A program made the translations under genes and the position numbers. 64,000 nt of DNA, taken from positions 7,900,795-7,964,794 of the forward strand of contig CM055897.1 in the NCBI GenBank assembly GCA_029582155.1, given 5' to 3'. Positions 33,795 to 45,430 of this stretch are shown here, piece after piece; the stretch's first letter is position 1, and every line of letters begins with the position of its first letter. The notes below the pieces were generated by a model. The model was not told the origin of the DNA. It saw only the letters and a program-made list of their open reading frames with translations, and ran no database searches. The stretch is from Panopea generosa (taxonomy: Eukaryota; Mollusca; Bivalvia; Adapedonta; Hiatellidae).

Positions 33795-35226
33795 TATGTT
33801 CATGTGTATACTTGTTTATGTCCATATGTATACTTGTTTGTGTCCATGTGTATACTTGTATGTGTACATGTGTATACTTGTTTGTGTCCATGTGTATACT
33901 TGTTTGTGTCCATGTGTATACTTGTTTGTGTCTATGTGTATACTTGTTTGTGTCTATGTGTATATTTGTTTGTGTCCATGTGTATACTTGTTAATGTCCA
34001 TGTGTATATTTGTTTATGTACATGTGTACACTTGTTTGTGTCCACGTGTATACGTGTTTGTGTACATGTGTATACTTGTTTATGTCCACGTGTATACTTG
34101 TTTATGTCCATTTGTATACTTGTGTATTACCATGTGTTTTATTGTGTATGCCCATGTGTATACTTGTTAATGTCCATGTGTGTACTTGTTTGTGTCTATG
34201 TGTATACTTGTTTGTGTCTATGTGTATATTTGTTTGTGGCCATGTGTATACTTGTTAATGTCCATGTGTATATTTGTTTATGTACATGTGTACACTTGTT
34301 TGTGTCCATGTGTATACTTGTCTGTGTCCATGTGTATACTTGTTTGTGTCTATGTGTATACTTGTTTGTGTCTATGTGTATATTTGTTTGTGTCCATGTG
34401 TATACTTGTTAATGTCCATTTGTATATTTGTTTATGTACATGTGTACACTTGTTTGTGTCCATGTGTATACTTGTTTGTGTACATGTGTATACTTGTTTA
34501 TGTCCACGTGTATACTTGTTTATGTCCATTTGTATACTTGTGTATTACCATGTGTTTTATTGTGTATGCCCATGTGTTTACTTGTTAATGTCCATGTGTA
34601 TGCTTGTTTATGTCCATGTGTATACTTGTTTATGTTCATGTGTATACTTGTTTGTGTCCATGTGTATATTTGTTTGTGTACATGTGTATACTTGTTTATG
34701 TCCATTTGTATACGTGTGTATTACCATGTGTTTTATTGTGTAAGCCCATGTGTATACTTGTTAATGTCCATGTGTGTACTTGTTTGTGTCTATGTGTATA
34801 ATTGTTTGTGTCTATGTGTATATTTGTTGGTGTCCATGTGTATACTTGTTAATGTCCATGTGTATATTTGTTTATGTACATGTGTACACTTGTTTGTGTC
34901 CATGTGTATACTTGTTTGTGTACATGTGTATACTTGTTTATGTCCACGTGTATACTTGTTTATGTCCATTTGTATACTTGTGTATTACCATATGTTTTAT
35001 TGTGTATGCCCATGTGTATACTTGTTAATGTCCATGTGTATGCTTGTTTATGTCCATGTGTATACTTGTTTATGTTCATGTGTATACTTGTTTGTGTCCA
35101 TGTGTATATTTGTTTGTGTCCATATGTATACTTGTTTGTGTCCATATGTATACTTATTTGTGTCCATGTGTATACTTGTTTGTGTCCATGTGTATACTTG
35201 TTTCTATCGATATGTATACTTGTTTA
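33795..35226 (+). repeat. 22-bp minisatellite, about 65 copies, higher-order structure
   Basis: The unit contains TGTATACTTGTTTGTGTCC followed by ATG. Because 22 is not divisible by 3, each forward frame reads the same 22-residue Cys/Val/Tyr-rich period, and frames of up to 273 codons are open in all three phases. The variant TGTGTATTACCATGTGTTTT recurs at 34,121, 34,539, 34,715 and 34,979, always at multiples of 22 bp, so blocks of units were amplified together. The open frames are a by-product of a stop-free unit and are not called as genes. Confidence 0.97.
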
Positions 35227-35249
35227 GCTTTTCTGACACTATGGTATAA

Positions 35250-36660
35250 CGTTTGTGTTTTAGATACTTCAGAGAGTGTTTACTATAATTTACGTTTGTA
35301 TTATGTTATATTGAAACACTATATACAACAAAACAAGGACTTATATAGAGAAGGAAAGGAAACTGGTGAGATTTCATGAACGCTCGTGTAGTCACGCAAT
35401 ATCTCGCGAAATCTCGTTTTCAATTGTCTAAATTTGCATTCATCTCAGGAATGTCAATCGAAATTCTTTCTTTGCACAATGGTTTTTTCTACAAAAGAAC
35501 ACCACTACCACCAAGTGTCATCAAAACATTTTAGCAAGTATGGACTATACTTTGTGTTACTGTTTAGCACGATAGAAACATAATTGATTGTTTATTGTTA
35601 GATGGACAGTTTACTTATATAATGTTAATATTTCTGAAACTTTGGATTTAAGTTTGCGCTATAATTAATTTGGAGTCGATTGTTCTGTAGGCATATTCTC
35701 AACAAGAAAATGAACGATAATTCTTAAACATACCGGATATTTTTTTTCAGAAGAATATTAATTGCCCGAATACAATTTTATAAAAGAAAATAATGTTTTA
35801 GAAACTGTCATGGTATTATAAAATGAAAACTTAGCTAGAATATCCAAAGTTAAATAGCTTCTATAACATATGTATGTATATTGTAAGGAACCCCGTGTTT
35901 TTCCTCGATTCTATATTTTATTCAACCTCGTCTGGTAAGGAATATAAAAGAGTGTGTACAGAAGTCCACGAGTTCTCCGCCAAAGATCATCGAGGCAAGA
36001 TACATCTCCGGTAAGAATTTGCCTTGGCATTTTCCCATGTCTACTTTTTTATAATCTGTCCAGTTATATAGAGGCCTTCCCAGAGGTTTTAAAGAACAAA
36101 GTAACATGGCCAATTATTTTTAGGGATCAGGGGAACATTGTAGATTACCTTCTGGTATCCAGGGATCAAAGCTCTAATTCTAGATATATGGGGAGGGTAC
36201 TTTTTGGGAAATGGAACAATGGCCATTACTTTAAGAGATCTAGGGAATAAGGACCCCATGGGAGGTCCTCTATTTTGGTTGCAAATCTTAAGTAACCATT
36301 TAAAATAAAAAAAATTTGTTTACCTAAATTTGTATTTAGTCTAGATTCTATTGTCACCTTTGAAAGCCTGAGTACTCATCATTTTTAATTAGAAAATATG
36401 CAAGTACAGCGGGCCATACACAAACCATCATGGCCTGTCTCATTTGGAATACGAAGAGACGTTGCAACAGCGATCCTAAACATAGGTAAAAAGAAAATAA
36501 TAAATAAAATAGAATACAAACTAATAGAAATTGGAGAATGTCAATGCCAATCATATGAAATCGTCTTAATTCGGCAATGCTACATGTATAAAATCCACTT
36601 AAAAATCCACATCTATTTCAAACAAAATGATATACGTTATAAAATTATGCACATGCCAGA
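35250..36660. other. Gene-free stretch between minisatellites
   Basis: No coding family recognised. Around 36,080-36,240 there are loose internal echoes (AGGGATCAGGGGAACATTG, CCAGGGATCAAAG, GGGAAATGGAACAATGG) that may be an old repeat. Confidence 0.35.
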
Positions 36661-36671
36661 CAGGAAGTCGA

Positions 36672-36805
36672 TTCTACAACAGCACGACAGTATGATGGTG
36701 ATAGTTCGAAAAACACGATTGTGATGAAGCGACTGCAAAATATTGATGAAGTTACAGCACGATGACTGATATACGACACATCGACAGCACGACAGTACGA
36801 CAATA
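36672..36805 (-). repeat. Inverted, degenerate units of the 30-bp minisatellite
   Basis: CAGCACGACAGTATGATGG at about 36,681 and CAGCACGACAGTACGAC at about 36,785 are the reverse complement of the GTCGTGCTG-type core of the array that starts at 36,846. The array is therefore flanked on its left by units in the opposite orientation. Confidence 0.8.
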
Positions 36806-36845
36806 TAATAACGACGGAGCAGTTGTGTGATAACGAAGACGCGAT

Positions 36846-38500
36846 CATCGTACTGTCGTGTCATCGTTCCATCACCAATCATCTTACTGTCGTGTCATCG
36901 TTCCATCACCACCGTACTGTCGTGGCATCAATCCATCACCACTGTGCTGTCGTGGCAATGTTCCATCACCACCGTACTGCCGTTCATCGTTCCATCACCA
37001 CCGTGCTGTCGTAGCATCGTTCTATCACCATCGTACTGTCGTGCCATCGTTCAATCACCACCGTACTGTCGTGGCATCGTTCCATCACCACCGAACCGTC
37101 GTGCCGCCGTTCCATCACCACCGTACTGTCGTGGCAGCGTTCCATCACCATCGTACTGTCGTGCTATCGTTCAATCACCACCATAACGTCGTAGGTTCGT
37201 TCCATCACCACCGTACCGTCGTGCCGTCGTTCGATCACCACCGTACTTTCTTGCCGTCGTTCCATCACCATCGTACTTTCGTGCCGTCGTTTCATTACCA
37301 CCGTACTGTCGGGCCATCGTTCCATCACCATCGTACTATCGTGCCATCATTTCATCACCATCGTACTGTCGTGCCATCGTTCCATCACCATCGTCCTATC
37401 GTGCTTTCGTTCCATCACCACCGTACTGTCGTGCCATCGTTCAATCACCACCATAAGGTCTTGGCATCGTTCCATCACCACCGTATCGTCGTGCCGTCGT
37501 TCCATCACCACCGTACTTTCGTGCCGTCGTTCCATCACAACCGTACTTTCGTGCCGTCGTTTCATCACCATCGTACTGTCGTGCCATCGTTCCATCACCA
37601 TCGTCCTATCGTGCCATCGTTCCATCACCAACGTATTGTAGTGCCATCGTTCCATCACCATCGTACTGTCGTGTCATCGTTCCAACACTATCGTACTGTC
37701 GTGCCATCGTTCCATCACCACCGTACTGTCGTGTCATAGTTCCATCACCACTGTGCTGTCGTGTCATCGTTCCATCACCACCGTACTGTCGTGCCATCGT
37801 TCCATCACCATCGTACTATCGTGTCATCTGTCCATCACCTTCGTACTGTCGTGTATTCGTTCCATCACCATCGTTCTGTCGTGCGGTTGTTACATCACCA
37901 TCCTACTGTCGTGCTATCGTTCCATCATCACCGTACTGTCGTGCCACCGTTCCACCAACACCGTACTGTCGTGTCAGCGTTCCATCACCATCGTACTATT
38001 GTGCCATCGTTCTATCACCATCGTACAGTCGTGCCATCGTTCCAACACCAGCGTTCCATCGTTCCATCACCACCAACACCGTACTTTCGTGCCATCGTTC
38101 CATCACCATCGTAACGTCGTGCCATCGTTCCATCACCATCGTACTGTCGTGCTATCGTTCTATCACCATCGAATTGTCATGCCATCGTTCCATCACCATC
38201 GTACTGTCGTGTCATCGTTTCAACACCAACATATTGATTGCTATTGTTTCATCACCACCGTACTGTCGTGCCATCGTTCCATCACCATCGTACTGTCGTG
38301 TCGTCGTTCTATCACGACCGTAATGTCGTGCCACATATCCACCACTACCGTACTACGGTGTCATCTTTCCATCACCATCGTGCTGTCGTGTCATCGTTCC
38401 ATCACCATCGTACTGTTATGTCATCGTTCCATCACCACCGTACTGTCGTGTCACCGTTCCATCACCACCGTACTGTCGTGCCATCGTTCTATCACTGCAT
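36846..38500 (+). repeat. 30-bp minisatellite, about 55 copies
   Basis: The unit is built from GTCGTGCCATCGTTCCATCA followed by CCACCGTACT. Because 30 is a multiple of 3, every frame repeats a fixed decapeptide (VVPSFHHHRT-, AIVPSPPYCR- or LSCHRSITTV-like), giving open frames of up to 293 codons on the plus strand and shorter ones on the minus strand. The register holds with few indels; one expansion occurs at about 38,045-38,080. A His-rich protein cannot be excluded from sequence alone, but all three frames are equally open, so it is annotated as non-coding. Confidence 0.97.
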
Positions 38501-39025
38501 ATCAGTTATGAGAAGTCCTGGCTTACAAGAATTAAGGAAATAGATACTAGATAAAAAGTTATGCAAACGTTTACATTTTTCCTGCCATTGGTCTAAATGA
38601 ACTATATAGATTAACTGCATTTCATTTCAAAATGAAAAACATTTGCAGCTGGGTGGAGCTAAAGTGGACTAGTTCGGTATGTTGACGACAACGTCGCTGT
38701 TCCATTCATGACATTGACCTTGTGATTTAATAATGCATATGCCTAGGGCTATGTCTAGTTCGGTTAAACGTGTTTTCCTGGACACTGGTTCAACCTCAAA
38801 TTAGCACACAGTGCACAGTAATTTTAGGTTATCAGGCAGTAAACATGTTTGCTGTTTAACGGTGCTGAACGCAGCCCTGTTTTTTAAGATGAAATAGGAA
38901 AATAACGTAATAAATTTATCTAAGACAGTTAGAAATATAACGTTAATAATTATATGTATTAAAAGTACACTTTTGCGCTTTTATCGCGTGATGTAACGCA
39001 GTTATATAAATATCACCATGGTCAT
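38501..39025. other. Gene-free stretch with one arm of an inverted repeat
   Basis: CAGTAAACATGTTTGCTGTT...GAACGCAGCCCTG at 38,833-38,880 is an inverted, slightly diverged copy of 39,077-39,123. No gene is recognised in between. Confidence 0.5.
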
Positions 39026-39123
39026 TTATTTCAGGTGAGACTGGAAGAGTACCAGATTCAACATAACGAAAGTATTCAGGGCTGCGTTCAGCACCGTTGA
39101 ACAGCAAACGCGTTTACTGCCTA
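38833..39123. repeat. Inverted repeat, ~47-bp arms, ~197-bp centre
   Basis: Arms at 38,833-38,880 and 39,077-39,123 share GGTGCTGAACGCAGCCCTG and its complement, plus CAGTAAAC..GTTTGCTGTT. Differences are few. It could be a MITE-like element or a duplicated and inverted LINE fragment, since the right arm overlaps the 2A-like frame. Confidence 0.75.
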
Positions 39124-39409
39124 GTCCGGGATTTGGGTATATATCTCCCGTAAGAAAAACTAAGAACCAGGTGCACTTGATTGCTGTAAAATGTAAGCAT
39201 AATGTATCTTTAACAAACTTTACGTTAATGAAATATTTACGGCCTAATAACAGACTTTTATGGAGATGTTCAACGGTGTTTGCGAGTCTAGATGTAGTGA
39301 AGACGTTTTCAAGCAAAGAAAATATACTTAGTAATGAACTAATTATTGATAGCAGCAGAAGCAAATGCAACAAAGTTGAAAACAAACAGTCACATCGATA
39401 TGACGGCAT
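39026..39409 (-). pseudogene. Possible non-LTR retrotransposon ORF fragment with 2A-like motif
   Basis: A 127-codon minus-strand frame starts with a Leu/Ser-rich hydrophobic stretch. Near residue 88 it has WFLVFLTGDIYPNPGLG. The GDI.PNPG core, preceded by hydrophobic residues, resembles the LLLLSGDIE.NPGP segment found near the start of ORF2 in several metazoan CR1/RTE-type LINEs, where it can act as a 2A-like ribosome-skipping peptide. Here the final residue is Leu rather than Pro. No endonuclease or RT follows, so it would be a fragment; the match is short and could be fortuitous. Confidence 0.35.
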
Positions 39410-41015
39410 GATGGCGGTATGACTGTGCCTATAGTTTACGAAATTGCAATAAGAGACAAGATGAACAGTCCTATCGCTAATATGCAGTCACACCTTGGAA
39501 GTGTTATGAAACAAAGATAACAACATATAATATGAAATTCAGAATTTCTCCCTACATTATCCGGTGCCGCGTGCCCTAAAAATTGTTGAGAGAAAAGAGA
39601 AAAAAAAGTAGTTCAAGAAAATAAAAGCTATGGAATAGCATAGTCAGATATATCACAAATAAGAGGATAAGTTGTGTAAACGTAAGAAATATGAGAATTC
39701 TGATACAGGTAAATCAAATGAATTATTACATATAATTTATATACATAATTAGGATTTAGAGAAATGCTTATCAGGACAGCAGTCGTAAAGAAACGAAGCA
39801 AAAGAAAACGAAATAATAACGCTTGTAAGAAATGTACAGGAAAAAGCAAATAATTCTAACTGTCATTGGTCAGATTGTTACCGGTAGATTCGGTGCCGTG
39901 GACAATAAATATAATTTCAATTCGTAAATTCAAAAGATAATATGAAAATTGGGCAAGCAATTACAAATACAATAACTCTAAATTAGATATGCAGTATTAT
40001 TACACAAGTATAGTAAACACGCGATTTTAAACAGCAGACGTATAGACAATACGTAATACAAGCGCATGAAATACAGGCACTACTATCACAATAGTGCATA
40101 ATCGTCATCTTTTTTCTGTGTTTATGTTAAAAAACATTTTCAGGAATCAATATAATACATTGGCAGTACAATACAGAAAGGGACTACATTCAATATCAAT
40201 AGCAAGGACGTATAACACACACCGGTCCACAGTTAGCACTCAAGGTATATCAATACACTACATGTATAATATCTAAAACGCAATATTTACAGAGTAGTAA
40301 TATTCAACCAGTCAATACGCAATATCAAAATAGTGCATGTATAACGAACACTCGCTCTCATTACAATGCACCTATACTAATGACCTCGTTTCAGTACCAC
40401 CCGGTCCACTGTTAGCAATTTCAAATATATCAATACACTGGAAATGCAAAACAATATCCTTTTACCATGTTTATTTTAATTAAATAATATTATTCATTTA
40501 TTGTTTCCCAGTACCAAGTGCACTGATAGATGGGAGACGCGGTCACATACAGCTGTAATGCGGGGTTCACGTTCACGGGGCCAGCATATATATACCCGTG
40601 GTACGATACATACATCAAGTAACTCATCACTGTTGTCTTTTGCAATATTATTATTTAGTATATAATTTTTTACTTATATTTTATATAGCATATTTTAGCC
40701 ATGCTATTCGCTATATTAATCCTTTGTACTGAAAAGCAAAAAAACAACAACATATTTATTGTTAACTATACTTTTATACTTCTATACCGGAAGAAACTCG
40801 TGAATCAATTACACACGATGGAATAAATTAAAAACTGTTTACGAGCTGTTGGAATATGATATGTTATTGTGGGGTGTATGTTTAACGTTGCATTTGCTTA
40901 TTTATTTTAGTCCTATTCTATAAATTAGACAATCGGGTATATTATAAGTGTGACTTCCATTGATGTTCTATTATAATATATCATTCCACTTTTACTCATT
41001 GTTTTAAGTATAACG
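39410..41015. other. Gene-free stretch with a short degenerate repeat
   Basis: ACCGGTCCACAGTTAGCA near 40,221 recurs as ACCCGGTCCACTGTTAGCA near 40,399, each followed by TATATCAATACACT, so one ~180-bp segment is duplicated. Nothing else was recognised. Confidence 0.45.
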
Positions 41016-41640
41016 TATTATGGCTTTAGCATAAATGGGTGAATAATACATTAAGTTCTTGGTTATAGGGTGTTTTTGTTTTATAGCATTGCTTACTATA
41101 ACTAAGGCAAAACGGGGTAATGAATCAACACACGCTTAGTAATTTGGGTGTTTCTGTCATTATTACTATTTATAGCTTAACCATAAACGGGTAAAGAATC
41201 AACGTGCTTTTTCGTGGGTGTTTTTGCTTTTTAGTATTTGCATTTTACAGCTAAAGCATGTTCTTATTTATTTTGATGTTGTTTTTTGTTGTTGTTTTTT
41301 GTTGTTGTTTTTTGTTGTTGTTTTTTGTTGTTGTTTTTTTATGGTTTTTGGTAATGCTTATTATAGCTTAAGAACTGATCAAGAATCAACATGCATTTAG
41401 TAATATGGGTGTTTCTGTTTTTAATATTCTTATCATAGCTTGAGCATCAACGGATGAAGTATCAACATGCTCTTTATTAGTTTCTTTATTTTATTTTTAG
41501 TATTGCTTATTATAGCTTCAACATGTCATATAGGTGTTCTTGTTTTCAGTATTATAAGCATGAATGGGAGAATGACCATGTTTTTAGTTATTCGTATGTT
41601 TTTATTTATTTTATTTATATTGATTAGTTGTCATTGATAT
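41016..41640. repeat. Degenerate ~90-bp tandem repeat with internal (GTTGTTTTTT)n
   Basis: Blocks such as GAATCAACATGCATTTAGTA, GGGTGTTTCTGTTTTTA and TTGCTTATTATAGCTTAAGC recur five to seven times with heavy divergence. One unit is interrupted at 41,275-41,342 by a GTTGTT/TTTTTT simple repeat. Confidence 0.75.
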
Positions 41641-42061
41641 TAATTGATATTAGGTTATGGTCTACATATGTACCAGTCATTTTACATATTTTTAATCAAT
41701 TTGATTTATTTTGAACTGTTGTTACTACATGTTATTTATAGATATTTTTATATCTACTTCTATTTCATGATGCATACATTTTTCTTGATATTATTTTGGA
41801 TGCGTGGAATACAAATACATAGCGTATGCAACATATTTCAATAGGTAGTTTTCTTTCCAATGTCCATCGACAGTCATAACTCAAAATGAAATATAAAACG
41901 GTCAAATCAGAAAAAAACATAATACGAAAAGTGTAAGTAATCGTATATCTTATGACCAGCATGCGTTGATTACTAAAACACCATAACCACCTTCATCATC
42001 CCACCCATGTGTGAATAATGATTGATGGTATTCACTATTTTTTCACTTGTCTCATCATCGT

Positions 42062-42240
42062 GTATGGGGCACGTGGTCTAGTTGTAAAGCACCGGACGCA
42101 GGATCGGAGGGTCGTAGATTCGACCCTTCAGCACGGCTATGTGTGTTTGAGCAAGACACTTTATCCACGTATGCTTAGTACTGTTTCTGCCCAGGGACAC
42201 TTCGAGCGTGACTACAGTGGGCCCACTTTGGCTACAAAGA
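42062..42240 (+). mobile_element. tRNA-derived SINE, family B, plus orientation
   Basis: The head GTGGTCTAGTTGTAAAGCAC with B-box-like GGTCGTAGATTCGACCC is followed by GCACGGCTATGTGTG and TGAGCAAGACACTTTATCC. It is the best-preserved member of the family in the window. Confidence 0.82.
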
Positions 42241-42377
42241 ATGTCTAGAATGGGATGACGTCATGAACATGTTCAGAATCGTTTCGCTATATTTAGTAAC
42301 GCCGGAAATTCCCATACAAAGAGTGTGTTTTTTTTTAAAATTAATGCTGACAAAATTAATTGCAATGTCAGGCGATA

Positions 42378-43640
42378 CCCATACATGTAAGTGCAATTGC
42401 GGGCTCTACAAACGCATGTATGTGCAATGGCGGGCGCAACAAATGCATTTAGGCGCAATGGCTTCCGCTACAAACGCATGTATGTGCAATGGCGTGTGCA
42501 ACAAATGCATGTATGTGCAATGGCAAGCGCCACAAATGCATGTATGTGCAATGGCGATCGCCTCAAATGCATGTATGTGCAATGGTTTCCGCTACAAACG
42601 CATGTATGTGCAATGGCAAGCGCCACAAATGTATGTATGTGCAATGGCGAGCGCCACAAATGCATGTATGTGCAATGGCGAGCATTTCAAATGTATGAAT
42701 GTGCAATGGCAGGCGCTAAAATGCATAGAAATGCAATTGCCTGCGCTCCAAATGCATCTTGGTGCAATGGCTTGTGCTACAAATGCATGTTTGTGCAATG
42801 GTGGGCGCTACAAATTCATGTAGGTGCAATTGCCTACGCTACAAATGCAAATATGTGTAATTTCGGGTGCTACAAATGCATGTATGTGCAATTACGGGCG
42901 CTACATATCATGTATTTGCAATGGCGGGCGCTACAAATGCATGTAGGTGTAATGATGGGCGCTTCAAATGCATGTAGGTGTGATGGCGGGCGCAACAATT
43001 GCATGTATGTATGTGCAATGGCGTACACTACAAATGCATGTTGGTTCAATAGCGTGCGCTACAAATGCATATATGTGCGATGGCAAGCGCTACAAATGAA
43101 TGTAGATACAATGGTGGGCGCTACAAATGCATGTATGTGCAATGGCGGGCGCAACAAATACATGTAGGTGCAATAGCGTGCGCTACAAATACCTGATGTG
43201 CAAGTGGGGGCTCTACAAATGCATGTATGTGCAATGGCCTGCGTTACAAATGCATGTTGGTGCAATAGCGTGCGCTATAAATGCATGTATGTGCGATGGT
43301 GGGAACTACAAATGCATCTAGGTGCAATGGCCTGCGCTACAAATGCATGTATGTGCAATGGCGGGCGCTACAAATGCATGTAAGTACAATTATAGGCGGC
43401 ACAAATACATGTAGGTGAAATTGGCGGGTGCTACAAATGCATGTAGGTGCGATGACGGGCGCTACAAACGCATGTATGTGCAATGACCTGAGCTACAAAT
43501 GCATGATGGTACAATGGCAAACGCTACAAATTCATGTATGTGCGATGGTGAGATCTACAAATGCGTGTAGGTACAATGGCCTGTGTTACAAATGCATGTA
43601 TGTGCAACGGCGTGCGCTACAAATGCATGTTGCTATACTG
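42378..43640 (+). repeat. 31-bp minisatellite, about 40 copies
   Basis: The unit is GCGCTACAAATGCATGTATG followed by TGCAATGGCGG. The 31-bp period rotates through all frames, so frames of up to 258 codons with Cys-Asn-Ala-Met-rich periodic peptides are open on the plus strand and shorter ones on the minus strand. Copies differ by substitutions (TATGTG/TAGGTG/TTGGTG). Treated as non-coding. Confidence 0.97.
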
Positions 43641-43739
43641 GACTATTTAAGACATTTCCAAGAGTTATCCGATAATTGCCCCTGTGCATTTTGATGATAT
43701 TTGAGATTACTCCAATAACTTCCCTTAGACCGTGATAAA

Positions 43740-44244
43740 AATAATAGAATTTAAATAGTATCAAAGTATATTGAAATTTGTAATTAAAATCATTAATCTA
43801 TGCTATAATTTTACACATTAAATTTAATCAAATGATCTGAGCGTTTAAGTTAAATTCATTAATTTCTTTTTTATACTTTACATCAAAACTACCAAAAATT
43901 GCTTATTAAAACCAAGGACTTTTATAAGTCCTTGTCAAAACGATTAGATATATCCCGAGGGCATATAACAAGTCACGCCTCCGCTCTGACACTAAGATCA
44001 AATAGGCGTGACTTGTTATATGCCCTCGGGATATATCTAATCGTTTTGACAAGGACTTATAAAAGTCCTTGGTTTTAATAAGCAATTTTTGGTAGTTTTG
44101 ATGTATAGTATAAAAAAGAAATTAATGAATTTAACTTAAACGCTCAGATCATTTGATTAAATTTAATGTGTAAAATTATAGCATAGATTAATGATTTTAA
44201 TTACAAATTTCAATATACTTTGATACTATTTAAATTCTATTATT
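43740..44244. repeat. Near-perfect inverted repeat, two 241-bp arms, 23-nt loop
   Basis: The left arm is 43,740-43,980, the loop 43,981-44,003 and the right arm 44,004-44,244. By eye only one substitution separates the arms (TTTACATC versus GATGTATAG near the Lys-poor A/T run). Arm ends are AATAATAGAATTTAAATAG and its complement; the loop-proximal end is CATATAACAAGTCACGCCT. A transcript from either strand would fold into a ~240-bp hairpin. No open frame, terminal transposon motif or clear target-site duplication was seen. Confidence 0.97.
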
Positions 44245-45185
44245 CTACCTCCAATGGCTAGAACACAGAGTCGAACTAGATATTAGGTCAAGCCAGCATA
44301 TTTACCTGTATTTTGACACTCTTCTTTCGAACTCTTTTGTTCAGTCCCGTCGGGTTCGATCAATCGAAGTTCTACTGTATTCATCTTTATATACTTGGAA
44401 TAAGTTGTATCATTCCGATACAACTCAGGAAATTAATATATGGTTTGCACTTGCTGTTGAAGATCTGCCAAATATAATATTTTTCAACCATTTACAAGAG
44501 TTATGCACTTTTTTCAACACAGGAACAAAAAAAAATCTTAACATATGCTATGGTAATATAACTTTACATAATAAGTACATATACTTTAGAAATAGTTTTA
44601 AGTGAATATTGCAGCGTGCCCCTTTAAAGTATTTTAGTAAGTTAATAAATGTGAATAGCTGATATAATACACAACAGTTTTACAAATCTCTTTGTTTTGG
44701 TCAGTCATACCGCAATTATTTAAAGCTTTATATTCCTTCTAGTATTTCATGTTTAAAGTTAACACTCAAACATTCACAAAATATTTCTAACATATCATGT
44801 CATGTAAGTAAACTTTTGAAACACGCGATATGTTTTAAAATAGATATTTAACAAAACAATGTATAAAAACATTCATAGCAATTTCAAAACTTCCCTAACT
44901 GCAGTAAAGTACAAAGTTAATGTTGGTGGTAATAGTTGCCTCTACCTGTAAACAAGTCAATTGTGTTATTATAGAGATTTGCATTTTTAACCAATTAGTC
45001 ACTTACGGATTTTGTCATTATCATTTGAATAGTGACTTACGAAAGGTGATTATACAAGTACGAAGTTAAATAAAAAATAAGTTGTTTAAAGAATTATCAC
45101 CAATACATTTAATTAATAAAGTAATCGCATAATTTAAATATACACAAATTTGTAGAAAACCGCTAATATTTCTTTTTTCCCGCTT
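44245..45185. other. Gene-free stretch
   Basis: AT-rich, no recognised feature. Confidence 0.35.
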
Positions 45186-45186
45186 C

Positions 45187-45195
45187 ATTATCTGT

Positions 45196-45250
<55 letters not shown>

Positions 45251-45275
45251 TTGTTTTATTTATTTATTTATTTAT
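45187..45275. repeat. (TTTA)n microsatellite
   Basis: About twenty TTTA units with a single interruption. Confidence 0.95.
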
Positions 45276-45382
45276 AAAAACAATTTATCTGAATAAAAAA
45301 AATCCGAATCCCAAATTGGCCATTTTGATTTTTTTTTACATTTTCGAAGAACCAAACCACCATTGGTGTTATTATTATCTTA

Positions 45383-45391
45383 ACCCCCCCC

Positions 45392-45422
<31 letters not shown>

Positions 45423-45430
45423 ACACACAA
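45383..45430. repeat. Poly(C) tract followed by (AC)n
   Basis: About 26 consecutive C residues run directly into about ten CA units. Such a pure C tract is unusual in this AT-rich DNA. Confidence 0.95.

Noticed and set aside
33789-35249. Long Cys/Val/Tyr-rich open frames (up to 273 codons) as a secreted repeat protein
   Set aside because: All three forward frames are open because the 22-bp unit lacks stops; there is no signal peptide exon, no codon-position bias visible and no boundary consistent with a gene.
36858-38543. His-rich or Ser/Pro-rich decapeptide repeat protein
   Set aside because: Every forward frame is open and minus-strand frames also appear; a stop-free 30-bp satellite explains this. 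Kept as a finding only.
42263-43167. Cys-Asn-Met-rich repetitive protein
   Set aside because: Same reasoning: the 31-bp period rotates frames, and no gene context is visible.
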